Source: Nanobdellota archaeon
GTDB taxonomy: Archaea > Nanobdellota > Nanobdellia > Woesearchaeales > UBA9642
DNA length: 64,000 nucleotides
Direction of reading: 5' to 3'
Assembly (NCBI GenBank): GCA_021813435.1
Contig: JAKAKR010000014.1
Coordinates: 1-64,000 of the forward strand
The number at the start of each line of letters is the position of its first letter. Position 1 is the first letter of the stretch. A program made the position numbers and the translations under genes. The notes below the pieces were generated by a model that saw nothing but the letters and a program-made list of their open reading frames with translations, did not search any database and was not told where the DNA came from. Positions 16,176 to 23,271 of the stretch are shown here, one piece after another.

Positions 16176-17102
16176 TTATTCCTTGCGCTTCTTCTTGCTC
16201 TTCTTGATCTCTTTTTCGAGCTCGAGTTCGTCAAGGAGTTCCTTGTAACGGTTTCGGATAGTGACTTCAGTTACGCCTGCAACATCAGCGACCTCGCGTT
16301 GGGTGCGCTTCTCGCCGTTCATGAGCGCTGCAACATAGAGCGCGGCAGCAGCGATTCCTGTCGGGCCGCGACCGCTCGTGAGTTCAATGCCCTGCGCTTC
16401 CTCGATGATTTCGACTGCGCGTGATTGGGTCTCTGGTCCGAGCTTGAGTGTTGATGCGAATCGCGCGATATAATCTGATGGATTGCTCGGCAGGATAGTG
16501 ATCCCGAGTTCCCGGGTGATGAACCGGTATGTTCGTCCGATCTCTTTCTTTTCAATGTTTGAGGCTTCGGAGAGTTCATCAAGCGTACGCGGAACATCAT
16601 GTCTGCGGCAGGCGGCATAGAGCGCTCCTGCAACGACTGACTCCATGGATCTTCCCCGGACAAGTCCTTTACGGACTGCAAGGGTGTAGATGCGTGAACC
16701 TTCTTCCTCGACAGATTGCGGTAATTTGAGATAGGATGAGACTCTTTTTAATTCTGCAAGTGCAAGTTTGAGGTTTCGCTCGATTGCAGTTGAGATCCTG
16801 TTCTGCCATTTTCTGAGCCTGAAGAATTTGTTCTTTCCTGCTTCGTCGAGCTGGTAGAGGTCTGCTTTACGGCCGACATCAGTCCCCAGACCCTGGTCGA
16901 ATTGGGTGTAGGAGATTGGCGCGCCGGTCCTGCGTTTTCTTGCAGCGGCTTCACTGTCGACTTCGCGCCATTCCTGGTCGAAATCGACCATCTTTTCTTC
17001 GACGACAAGTCCACAGTCACGACAAGAGATTTCTCCCTTTTCCTTGTTCCACGCGAGATTTGTCCCTCCGCATTCTGGACATTTTTTGACATACATGGAC
17101 AT
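16176..17102 (-). CDS. tfb: Transcription initiation factor TFB
   Basis: TFB bridges TBP-bound promoter DNA and RNA polymerase. The 308-residue protein has the N-terminal zinc ribbon (CPEC ... CRDCG), the B-reader/linker region (RRTGAPISYTQFDQGLGT), and two cyclin-fold repeats, each with a recognisable helix series (VVAGALYAACRRHDVPRTL and TGIAAAALYVAALMNGEKRTQ), ending in a helix-turn-helix and Lys-rich tail. GGGGGTG 6 nt ahead of the ATG at 17102 chooses that start over the GTG at 17111. Its product acts at the many TATA-box promoters seen in this window. The gap to 17395 contains several AT-rich boxes and GGTTGTTAATAACC, a near-palindrome. Confidence 0.97.
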   Translation of the reverse strand: MSMYVKKCPECGGTNLAWNKEKGEISCRDCGLVVEEKMVDFDQEWREVDSEAAARKRRTGAPISYTQFDQGLGTDVGRKADLYQLDEAGKNKFFRLRKWQNRISTAIERNLKLALAELKRVSSYLKLPQSVEEEGSRIYTLAVRKGLVRGRSMESVVAGALYAACRRHDVPRTLDELSEASNIEKKEIGRTYRFITRELGITILPSNPSDYIARFASTLKLGPETQSRAVEIIEEAQGIELTSGRGPTGIAAAALYVAALMNGEKRTQREVADVAGVTEVTIRNRYKELLDELELEKEIKKSKKKRKE

Positions 17103-17394
17103 CTTGAGCACCCCCTGCTCGCTGATTGTATACTATCGACGACAAATGAGGTTGTTAATAACCTTTAATCAATGATTAATGCCTTTTTGTCCCCCAACAT
17201 CAGCATATTTTGATTAAATTTATAAAAAAATGCTTCGATTATTTATAAAGTTTACTCTTTTTTTGCAAAGTTTTTTAAATTTTTCCGTTATCTCTGCATC
17301 ATTGTTTTTGGTTTTTTTTGCGGGTCAGGAACTGCGGGTTCTCGGATGCTGCTCTTTCAAAACATTTTTATAGGAGTGATTCCCTGAATGTTCC

Positions 17395-17799
17395 ATGTTG
17401 AAAAAAAGAGGGGCGCAGTCGTGGTCATTTGACCTTATTCTTGCATTCGTGGTGTTTCTTCTTGTCGTCGGTATCATCTATGCATTGCTGAGTACCAAGA
17501 AAAATACCAAGACTGAGCAGCTCCAGCTTGAGGCCTCAACGCTCTCCAGCAACATCGATGCGCAGACCGCGATCAATACTGATCTTGCAGTCATCGACAA
17601 GGGTTCGGTGGACAAATCCAAGGTAGAACAATTGTATACTATGGATTATACTTCGCTCAAAGAACGTCTTGGCCTTCGGGGGGATTTCTGCATCTATATG
17701 ATTGACCAACACGGCTATGTGATTCCCGTCAATGGAACGCTCGGATATGGTAATGGGAATCTGACGATCAATGGGATCAGTTGCGGCACCAAGGTGTAA
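17395..17799 (+). CDS. Pilin-like secreted protein
   Basis: The 134-residue protein begins MLKKRGAQSWSFDLILAF and continues hydrophobic to about residue 33, a class III-like N-terminus. The rest is polar, with two cysteines (DFCIY and SCGTK) that could pair outside the cell. A CATTTTTATAGG box about 27 nt before the ATG indicates a leaderless transcript. It resembles the pilin-like genes at 162 and 914 in layout only. Confidence 0.65.
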   Translation: MLKKRGAQSWSFDLILAFVVFLLVVGIIYALLSTKKNTKTEQLQLEASTLSSNIDAQTAINTDLAVIDKGSVDKSKVEQLYTMDYTSLKERLGLRGDFCIYMIDQHGYVIPVNGTLGYGNGNLTINGISCGTKV

Positions 17800-17863
17800 T
17801 GCTAAGATTTGTTTTCTTTCTGAACTGATACATTTTTAAATAAGTGATTATTTTTCTTTTGTT

Positions 17864-18346
17864 ATGGACGTATGGATATACCTTTTGGCGCTCATCAGCG
17901 TATATATCGGGACGCTTGCAGGTTTTGTCCTTACCCGGATGACCCGTGACGAATTGTCAAGTGTTCATCCGTATGTATGGTATGGATCAGCAATCCTTTT
18001 TGGGGGGATGGCGGGAATCATTGTTGCAGCATACTCGCTTATCGCTGCAATCTTTGCAGGACTCATCATGGCCATTGGCCACGTCCTTTTGCGCAAGAAA
18101 TATTATTATCCCTACACGTATGGACTTATCGGAGTGCTTTTCGGCGTTGCGGCGTTGCAGAGTAATTTTTATGTTTTCGCGCTTTTGGCATTCCTGTACA
18201 GTGTATTTATGATGACCTACCAACTGGCGCATTCCTCTTTGTCCTGGAAAGCGTATGGACAGGTCATGCGGCGCGCGTGGTATCTTTTTGCAGCAGCGAT
18301 TGTGATGCTGCTCGGATATCTTGGATATACCCATTACATATTTTAG
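17864..18346 (+). CDS. Multi-pass membrane protein, unknown
   Basis: The 160-residue product has about six hydrophobic segments with short loops and conserved-looking basic turns (RKKYYYPY, MRRAW). No family is recognised. TTTTTAAATAAG lies about 30 nt upstream, consistent with its own promoter. Its stop is 2 nt before the tRNA-Arg gene. Confidence 0.6.
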   Translation: MDVWIYLLALISVYIGTLAGFVLTRMTRDELSSVHPYVWYGSAILFGGMAGIIVAAYSLIAAIFAGLIMAIGHVLLRKKYYYPYTYGLIGVLFGVAALQSNFYVFALLAFLYSVFMMTYQLAHSSLSWKAYGQVMRRAWYLFAAAIVMLLGYLGYTHYIF

Positions 18347-18348
18347 AC

Positions 18349-18459
18349 GGGGGTATGGTATAGTGGATAGCATACGGGCTTGCGGTGACGTAAATCTGGG
18401 ATTTACCGGATTTGCGGAGCAAACAGCCTGGGACCGGGGTTCGATTCCCCGTACCTCCG
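18349..18459 (+). tRNA. tRNA-Arg(GCG) with 39-nt intron
   Basis: GGGGGTA (18349-18355) pairs with TACCTCC (18452-18458, one G-U), followed by discriminator G. The T arm is CGGGG-TTCGATT-CCCCG, and the anticodon stem CGGGC/GCCTG (18375-18379/18426-18430). The loop TTGCGG gives anticodon GCG (18382-18384). An intron at 18386-18424, after position 37, fits bulge-helix-bulge splicing: TTGC (18380-18383) pairs with GCAA (18419-18422), flanked by 3-nt bulges GGT and ACA. The intron contains the hairpin GTAAATC/GATTTAC. Mature length is 72 nt; CCA is not encoded. The D stem is weak. Confidence 0.78.
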
Positions 18460-18655
18460 TTTTTTTATTTTCTGTTTTCTTTTTTTTGCCGCATGTTTTT
18501 TTTGTTCCTTATTTTTTTTGATGTTTTTTTTTGTTTTGCATTTTTCATCCATCTCTTTTTTTCCGTCGATGGCTTGCATGCGTGTTTTACTTCTGCGATG
18601 TTTCTCGTCGATTCTTAAAATCAGCAACTATTTAAAGAACAAATCCAATAGCAAT

Positions 18656-18702
18656 GATTGGGGTGTATCGAGAGTGCATTGTTTGCGCTTGGTTGCCCAA
18701 TC
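18656..18702 (+). other. Possible small RNA or hairpin
   Basis: GATTGGG (18656-18662) and CCCAATC (18696-18702) can pair around a 33-nt loop, and CTATTTAAAG at 18628-18637 is the right distance upstream to start a transcript here. The rest of the 349-nt gap (18460-18808) is T-rich after the tRNA and holds AATTTATAAAT (18707-18717), probably the promoter of the next gene. Confidence 0.25.
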
Positions 18703-18808
18703 AAAAAATTTATAAATAACCTGTCATTTACAAAATATAGTTTTAATCATGTTTTTTGAAATATAATGTTTCAAGAGCATATATTTATCGTCGAGAGGGG
18801 GAGTCAAA

Positions 18809-19087
18809 TTGGCTAAAAACAAGAAAATCTTTGATGTGTTTCTTCGTGAAAAACCAGCCATGATGCTCGTCCATCTTCTCAATGGAAACACCAATACTGA
18901 AAGTTATGCTTCAACACTTGCAAAATCTGTCGATTGCACTTACAGCCACGTCGTCAAGATCCTGCAGGAGATGGAAGATGCGGGCCTTGTCACATTCGAA
19001 AAAACCGGTCGGTTGAAGATTCTCAAATTGACCAAGAAAGGCGAAGAGATCGCAAAACACATCGATGCGATCAATAACGCATTGTAA
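18809..19087 (+). CDS. MarR/ArsR-like winged-helix regulator
   Basis: The 92-residue protein is one winged-helix domain: MLVHLLNGNTN ... STLAKSVDCTYSHVVKILQEM (helix-turn-helix) ... GLVTFEKTGRLKILKLTKKG (wing). Such single-domain proteins bind DNA as dimers. The start is a TTG, supported by GGGGGAG at 18797-18803 and by the absence of a better ATG. No adjacent target gene is obvious. Confidence 0.75.
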   Translation: MAKNKKIFDVFLREKPAMMLVHLLNGNTNTESYASTLAKSVDCTYSHVVKILQEMEDAGLVTFEKTGRLKILKLTKKGEEIAKHIDAINNAL

Positions 19088-19202
19088 ATGACCGTGTCAT
19101 TATGACCCTGTCATCATGATTCTTATCTGTTGATTCTTCTTCTTGAGCGATTCATCTTACCGAATCCCAAAATTTATATACTGTACTTGCCAACACTGCG
19201 AT

Positions 19203-19700
19203 ATGATCATACCTGTTGTCGATAAAAAAGACCATATCATCGGATACAAGAACCGCAAAGATGTCACAACAAGTGATATCTATCGCGTCTCGGCATTATG
19301 GCTCATCAATGACCGCGGAGAATTTCTTATTGCGCAACGCGCATTCACAAAAAAACACGATCCGGGAAAATGGGGTCCGGCGGTTGCAGGCACTGTCGAA
19401 AAAGGAGAGACATACACGCAAAACATCATCAAGGAAGCCCTCGAAGAGATCGGATTGCAAGGACTTGTCTTAAAGAAGGGACCGAAATTCTTCAGGCATA
19501 GTCACTGGAAATATTTTACTCAATGGTATATCGGCATCGTCGTAGGAAGACCGAAGATACGATTCCAGAAAAAAGAAGTTGCCGCAGTGCAATGGTTGAC
19601 CTATAAAGAATTCTTGCGCTTATACCAGAAGGATCCGGATCAATTCTTGCGTCGAATGCTTTACACTGCTCGGCGCTTCAAATTTTATTTAAAAACATAA
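19203..19700 (+). CDS. NUDIX hydrolase
   Basis: The 165-residue enzyme carries the Nudix box G-TVEKGE-x7-KEALEEIGL (Lys in place of the usual Arg), which binds metal for cleavage of nucleoside diphosphate-X compounds. The N-terminus (VVDKKDHIIGYKNR) resembles the IPP-isomerase/Nudix branch, so the substrate could be a prenyl or nucleotide diphosphate. AAATTTATATAC at 19169-19180 is about 27 nt before the ATG at 19203, so I prefer this leaderless start to the in-frame TTG at 19143. Confidence 0.85.
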   Translation: MIIPVVDKKDHIIGYKNRKDVTTSDIYRVSALWLINDRGEFLIAQRAFTKKHDPGKWGPAVAGTVEKGETYTQNIIKEALEEIGLQGLVLKKGPKFFRHSHWKYFTQWYIGIVVGRPKIRFQKKEVAAVQWLTYKEFLRLYQKDPDQFLRRMLYTARRFKFYLKT

Positions 19701-19735
19701 TCTATATAAATGGTTCAAAGTTTCAATGGACTAAC

Positions 19736-19808
19736 GGGCTCGTGGTTTAGTGGTTATGACGTCTCCCTTACACGGAGAAGGTCGCCAGTTCGAATCTGGC
19801 CGGGCCCA
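19736..19808 (+). tRNA. tRNA-Val(UAC)
   Basis: Acceptor GGGCTCG pairs with CGGGCCC, followed by discriminator A. The anticodon stem TCTCC/GGAGA holds loop CTTACAC with anticodon TAC at 19769-19771. The T arm is GCCAG-TTCGAAT-CTGGC. No intron is present. It heads a four-tRNA group. Confidence 0.93.
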
Positions 19809-19812
19809 GGCT

Positions 19813-19898
19813 GCGATCGTGGTTAAATGGTATAATACGGCCTTGCCAAGATTCCACGCAAAGAGGCTGTGTCCCGGGTTCGATTCCCGGCGATCGCA
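19813..19898 (+). tRNA. tRNA-Gly(GCC) with 15-nt intron
   Basis: Acceptor GCGATCG pairs with CGATCGC, then A. The anticodon stem CGGCC/GGCTG is 19838-19842/19865-19869, and the anticodon GCC is 19845-19847. A 15-nt intron, 19849-19863, follows position 37: TTGC (19843-19846) pairs with GCAA (19858-19861), leaving 3-nt bulges CAA and AGA. Mature length is 71 nt. Confidence 0.88.
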
Positions 19899-19907
19899 TA
19901 CTGGTGC

Positions 19908-20014
19908 GAGCCCGTAGCTCAGCCTGGTTAGAGTGCTGGTCTTATAAGACCACCATCCACTTGAGGATGGTCTAAGCGAGCCAGTGGTCCGGGGTTCAAA
20001 TCCCCGCGGGCTCA
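19908..20014 (+). tRNA. tRNA-Ile(UAU) with 32-nt intron
   Basis: Acceptor GAGCCCG pairs with CGGGCTC, discriminator A, and CCA is encoded (20015-20017 completes it). Anticodon stem CTGGT/GCCAG (one T-G pair) holds loop CTTATA-A, so the anticodon is TAT (19943-19945). The intron 19947-19978 sits in a complete bulge-helix-bulge: CTTA/TAAG central helix, bulges TAA and CGA, inner helix GACC/GGTC. Most archaea read AUA with a CAU anticodon carrying agmatidine, so a genuine UAU tRNA is unusual. Confidence 0.85.
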
Positions 20015-20041
20015 CCATTTTATTTTATTCCGGACAGATAC

Positions 20042-20116
20042 GCTCTGGTGGTGTAGTCCGGCCAATCATCTCGGATTTTCGATCCGATGACCCGGGTTCA
20101 AATCCCGGCCAGAGCA
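20042..20116 (+). tRNA. tRNA-Glu(UUC)
   Basis: Acceptor GCTCTGG pairs with CCAGAGC, then A. Anticodon stem TCGGA/TCCGA holds loop TTTTCGA, anticodon TTC at 20078-20080. The T arm is CCGGG-TTCAAAT-CCCGG. No intron is present. Its 3' end is repeated 42 nt downstream. Confidence 0.94.
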
Positions 20117-20170
20117 TCAACAGATGCTCGGACGGTTTCAGAACGCAGGTTCTGTTATCGGCCAGAGCAT
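20106..20170 (+). repeat. Duplicated tRNA-Glu 3' end (attachment-site-like)
   Basis: CGGCCAGAGCAT, the end of tRNA-Glu, occurs at 20106-20117 and again at 20159-20170. The intervening sequence can fold (GAGCATC-AACA-GATGCTC at 20112-20129, and CAGAAC-GCAG-GTTCTG further on) and is followed by a T-rich run. This is what integration at a tRNA 3' end leaves behind, though at 12 nt it is short; a terminator that reuses the sequence is the alternative. Confidence 0.45.
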
Positions 20171-20202
20171 TTTTATTTTTCTTTAAAAAAAGGGCATAGT
20201 AG

Positions 20203-20706
20203 ATGGATAAAGCCGAACAGCAATTAAAAACAGGAATCCTTGAGCTGAAAAAAATTTTTTTTGAGTTACAAATTAAACCTATTAAACTGATAGGAAGAGT
20301 TAAAGATAAAAAGAGTGTGCGATCTAAATCAATGAGCATGCATAAAGGATCAATTCCTAATAAGATCAATCTTTCTGACTCGATAGGCATGCGTGCAATA
20401 TTTAAAACAGATACTGACCTGAATAAAGCATATAATGGGATTATTAAAAAAGAGCACATCATCTACATCAAAGACTATGTAAATAATCCGCGAAGAGATG
20501 GTTTGATACTAAAAACAGACCCTTCTGAAGTATATCAGTCATATCATATCTTCACAGATTCCCTGAATGGGACTCTAACAGAAGTTCAATTAAGGACATT
20601 AAAGATGGAAAAACATAGGCTCAGACTCAAAAATAAATATGGTGATGGATATTGGAAAACGAAAGAATTTAGAAAACTCAAATATATGCTCGGAGACAAG
20701 AGATAA
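20203..20706 (+). CDS. Small RelA/SpoT-like (p)ppGpp synthetase-domain protein
   Basis: The 167-residue protein matches the RelA_SpoT fold in order: GRVKDKKS (the GRxKxxxS ATP-site pattern), LSDSIGMRAIF (the Asp-containing D-x-IG-x-R segment), IKDYVNNPRRDG, YQSYHIF, and TEVQLRTLKME (the Glu-Gln-Arg strand). No hydrolase, TGS or ACT domain is present, so it is a single-domain alarmone-synthetase-like protein or a toxSAS-type enzyme. RelA/SpoT proteins are rare in archaea. It is AT-richer than its neighbours and sits directly after a duplicated tRNA-Glu end, both signs of acquisition. No antitoxin-like ORF is evident. Confidence 0.75.
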   Translation: MDKAEQQLKTGILELKKIFFELQIKPIKLIGRVKDKKSVRSKSMSMHKGSIPNKINLSDSIGMRAIFKTDTDLNKAYNGIIKKEHIIYIKDYVNNPRRDGLILKTDPSEVYQSYHIFTDSLNGTLTEVQLRTLKMEKHRLRLKNKYGDGYWKTKEFRKLKYMLGDKR

Positions 20707-20810
20707 GTATCTATAACAATAACATTAATAAACAGCACAAATTCTCTATAGACTATAAAAAATAATATGGAGGTTAACGTAACACGGCCTGAATCTGTGT
20801 GAAGTGTAAT

Positions 20811-20915
20811 TTGAAGCGAAGTTCACGTCGATGGAAAAAGAAGAAGCAGATGCGATGGAAATGGCAGCGCAAGCGCATCAAGAAAGAAAAGCGTAAGCGA
20901 AACGCACGCAAGTAA
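20811..20915 (+). CDS. rpl41e: Ribosomal protein eL41
   Basis: This 34-residue, extremely basic peptide reads MKRSSRRWKKKKQMRWKWQR and continues Lys/Arg-rich to RNARK. The MKR-x3-(K/R)W-KKK-x2-MRWKW pattern is that of archaeal eL41, a single helix at the subunit bridge of the ribosome. The start is inferred to be a TTG, because it reproduces the family N-terminus; a GTG at 20799 and an ATG at 20850 are alternatives. The gene is too small for usual gene calling. No clear ribosome binding site is seen. Confidence 0.75.
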   Translation: MKRSSRRWKKKKQMRWKWQRKRIKKEKRKRNARK

Positions 20916-21063
20916 AACGTTTTTTTGATTTTTTTTATTAACTTATTCTTATTCTCCTAAGAATTTTTATTCTCTACAATAAGTTTTGTTCTTTTATAAT
21001 AACCGCTTGCATCCACTGCTCAATACCAAAATATTTATATATTCTGCAGCAGCGATTGGCATT

Positions 21064-22107
21064 ATGGCCCGTAAGGCATTATCTCTTGAGGAGAAGGAAG
21101 CGCGTGAACGCAAGAAAGAGGCTGTTACAGTCACGAATGACAAGATTTTCAACATCCTTTTTGTCGAGGACGAACTCTCATGGAAAGATGTCATCTATTC
21201 GCTGATCGATCAGGAACAGATGGACCCCTGGGACATTGACGTGACGATTATCGCCCAGAAATTTCTTGAGATGCTCCGCAAATTAAAGGAGCTGGATTTT
21301 CGCGTATCAGGAAAGATGGTGCTTGCGGCAGCAATACTCTTGAAGATGAAATCCGACCGACTGGTCGACGAGGATATTGCGCATTTTGACCACATGATGA
21401 ATGCCGTCGAGGAAAACCTGCCGCTTGAAGAGGACGGGCGGCAGCGGATGTCTCTTGATGGCAAGCCCGAGATCTTTGCGCGCACGCCGCAGCCGCGCAA
21501 ACGCAAGGTCTCAATCTTTGATCTGGTCAAAGCGCTCGAAAAGGCCCTTGAAGTCGAATCACGCCGGAAAAAACTGTACAAGCCAAACGCAAAAAAGATC
21601 ACGCTCGTGATGCCGGAAAAGAAATTCGATCTCGGAAAATCCATGGATGAGATCTATGGAAAAGTCGAAAAGCATTATCATGGGAAAAAGACCAAGGACA
21701 CTGTCCTCACGTTCGATGATCTGGTCATGAGCTATTCCAAACGGGACAAAGTGCTCACTTTCATCCCGCTGCTGCACCTTGATACCTTCCGCAGGGTCGA
21801 TCTTGAGCAGGAAAAACATTTCGAGACCATCGCGATACATCTTGCAAAGCAATTGACTCCTGAGGATTATGCAGAGTTGAAGCGCATCATGGAAGAGGAG
21901 CAGAAGGCAGAAGAGGCAAAACTGCAGGCATCGCTTGCCGGCACTGATACGCAACCTGTTGCTGAACAACAAGCACAAATGCGTGCCAGTAGCACTGCTG
22001 AAAAGATCATTGCAGCGCAAGAATCCGCTGTTGCCCCGCAAAAAAAACCGCGCCAGAACAGAAAGAATATCTCACCTTCAACCGACGGTCATGCATCACC
22101 TTTATAA
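21064..22107 (+). CDS. scpA: Segregation and condensation protein A (kleisin)
   Basis: ScpA is the kleisin that closes SMC rings in chromosome organisation. The 347-residue protein has the N-terminal SMC-binding part (FVEDELSWKDVIYSLIDQ, MDPWDIDV, KMVLAAAILLKMKSDRL), a variable linker, and a C-terminal winged-helix with FIPLLHLDTFRRVDLEQE, then a Gln/Ala-rich tail of about 70 residues. AATATTTATATATT (21029-21042) is about 28 nt before the ATG at 21064, so the transcript is leaderless and the longer reading from 20986 is rejected. The aIF6 gene follows. Confidence 0.9.
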   Translation: MARKALSLEEKEARERKKEAVTVTNDKIFNILFVEDELSWKDVIYSLIDQEQMDPWDIDVTIIAQKFLEMLRKLKELDFRVSGKMVLAAAILLKMKSDRLVDEDIAHFDHMMNAVEENLPLEEDGRQRMSLDGKPEIFARTPQPRKRKVSIFDLVKALEKALEVESRRKKLYKPNAKKITLVMPEKKFDLGKSMDEIYGKVEKHYHGKKTKDTVLTFDDLVMSYSKRDKVLTFIPLLHLDTFRRVDLEQEKHFETIAIHLAKQLTPEDYAELKRIMEEEQKAEEAKLQASLAGTDTQPVAEQQAQMRASSTAEKIIAAQESAVAPQKKPRQNRKNISPSTDGHASPL

Positions 22108-22126
22108 ATCCTCTCTTGTTCTTTTG

Positions 22127-22825
22127 ATGATGGCATCATCCAAGAAAACACGTGATCATATCCTTATCACGAATTTTAACAGCAATCCGAATGTCGGACT
22201 CTATGGATACGCTACAGATAAGTATTGCCTTTTGGGACGCGAAGTGCCGGAAAAAGAGGCTCAGGCAATCGCAAAAATCCTTGATGTCCCGATCATCCCA
22301 TTGACTATTGCAGGAACATCGCTTCTCGGGATATTTCTTACAGGAAACAAGCACTGTCTTCTGGTCCCGGGTGTCGCATTCCCGCAGGAACTTGAGATCC
22401 TTAAAAAACACAAGATCAATTATCGGCTTATTGACACAAAGCTTACGTGCCTGGGGAATAATGTCATCTGCAATGATCATGGCGCGCTCATCAGCAATGA
22501 GTATGGCGAGCGTGAATTGAAGGCAATGCATGATGCGCTTAAAGTCGAGGTTGTTCGCGCAAAGATCGCGTCAATGAATACATTAGGAAGTCTTGCAGTC
22601 CATACCAAGAAAGGCATGCTCTGCCATCATGATATCCTGGAGCATGAGGCAGCGCTCATCACTCAGATTATGAAAGTTGAGGTCATGACTGGAACAGTCA
22701 ATTTGGGCGTTCCATTCGTGGGCTCAGGAATCCTTTGTAATAATCATGGATTTGTCATCGGTGACGCATCAGGCGGTCCTGAGATCATGAATGCTGATGA
22801 GGCATTGGGATTTATCAAACGATAA
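22127..22825 (+). CDS. eif6: Translation initiation factor aIF6
   Basis: aIF6 binds the large ribosomal subunit and blocks premature joining with the small subunit. The 232-residue protein shows the five-fold pseudo-repeat: NSNPNVGLYGYATDKYCLLG at the start, then LTIAGTSLLGIFLTGN, the NDHGALIS motif, LGSLAVHTKKG and NNHGFVIGD. The TTTATAAAT box at 22101-22109 is 20-25 nt before the ATGs at 22127 and 22130, so the start is leaderless and the overlap with scpA read further upstream is not real. The order aif6-pfdA-ftsY is conserved in archaea. Confidence 0.95.
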   Translation: MMASSKKTRDHILITNFNSNPNVGLYGYATDKYCLLGREVPEKEAQAIAKILDVPIIPLTIAGTSLLGIFLTGNKHCLLVPGVAFPQELEILKKHKINYRLIDTKLTCLGNNVICNDHGALISNEYGERELKAMHDALKVEVVRAKIASMNTLGSLAVHTKKGMLCHHDILEHEAALITQIMKVEVMTGTVNLGVPFVGSGILCNNHGFVIGDASGGPEIMNADEALGFIKR

Positions 22826-22894
22826 GCAGTCAGATCCATTAATGATTGGAGACGAATCATTCAAACATGAACAGTATTTGAGAGGTATGCGCTT

Positions 22895-23269
22895 ATGAAT
22901 CAGGAACAGTACCAGGAATTGCAGATGCTTGACGCGCAATTGCGTCAGATGCAGCAGGTTGTTGAAAATCTTGACAATCAATTGGCGCAGATCGCAGAGA
23001 TCAAGGAGGCACTCGCTGTCTTTGAAAAGACGAAGGAAGACGCTGTGCTGATACCTCTTGCAAACGGGATATTTGCTCAAGGCACTTTATCCAAGGACAA
23101 GACGCTTGCAGTGAATGTCGGAAGCAATGTGGTTGTGGAAAAAAGCGTTTCAGAGACAGCCAAGATGATGGATGATCAGATCATAGAATTGCAGAATTAT
23201 CGCCACGAGATCATGGCACAGATGGAGCCGCTCGTCGAAAAATTACAGTCCTACCAGTCAGGTGAATGA
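22895..23269 (+). CDS. pfdA: Prefoldin alpha subunit
   Basis: Prefoldin alpha subunits form the centre of the hexameric chaperone that hands unfolded proteins to the thermosome. The 124-residue protein has N- and C-terminal coiled-coil helices around a beta-hairpin core with VLIPLANGIFAQGTL and VNVGSNVVVEKS, the family signature. It ends overlapping the ftsY start region (ATGA), so the two are translationally coupled. Confidence 0.93.
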   Translation: MNQEQYQELQMLDAQLRQMQQVVENLDNQLAQIAEIKEALAVFEKTKEDAVLIPLANGIFAQGTLSKDKTLAVNVGSNVVVEKSVSETAKMMDDQIIELQNYRHEIMAQMEPLVEKLQSYQSGE

Positions 23270-23271
23270 TC

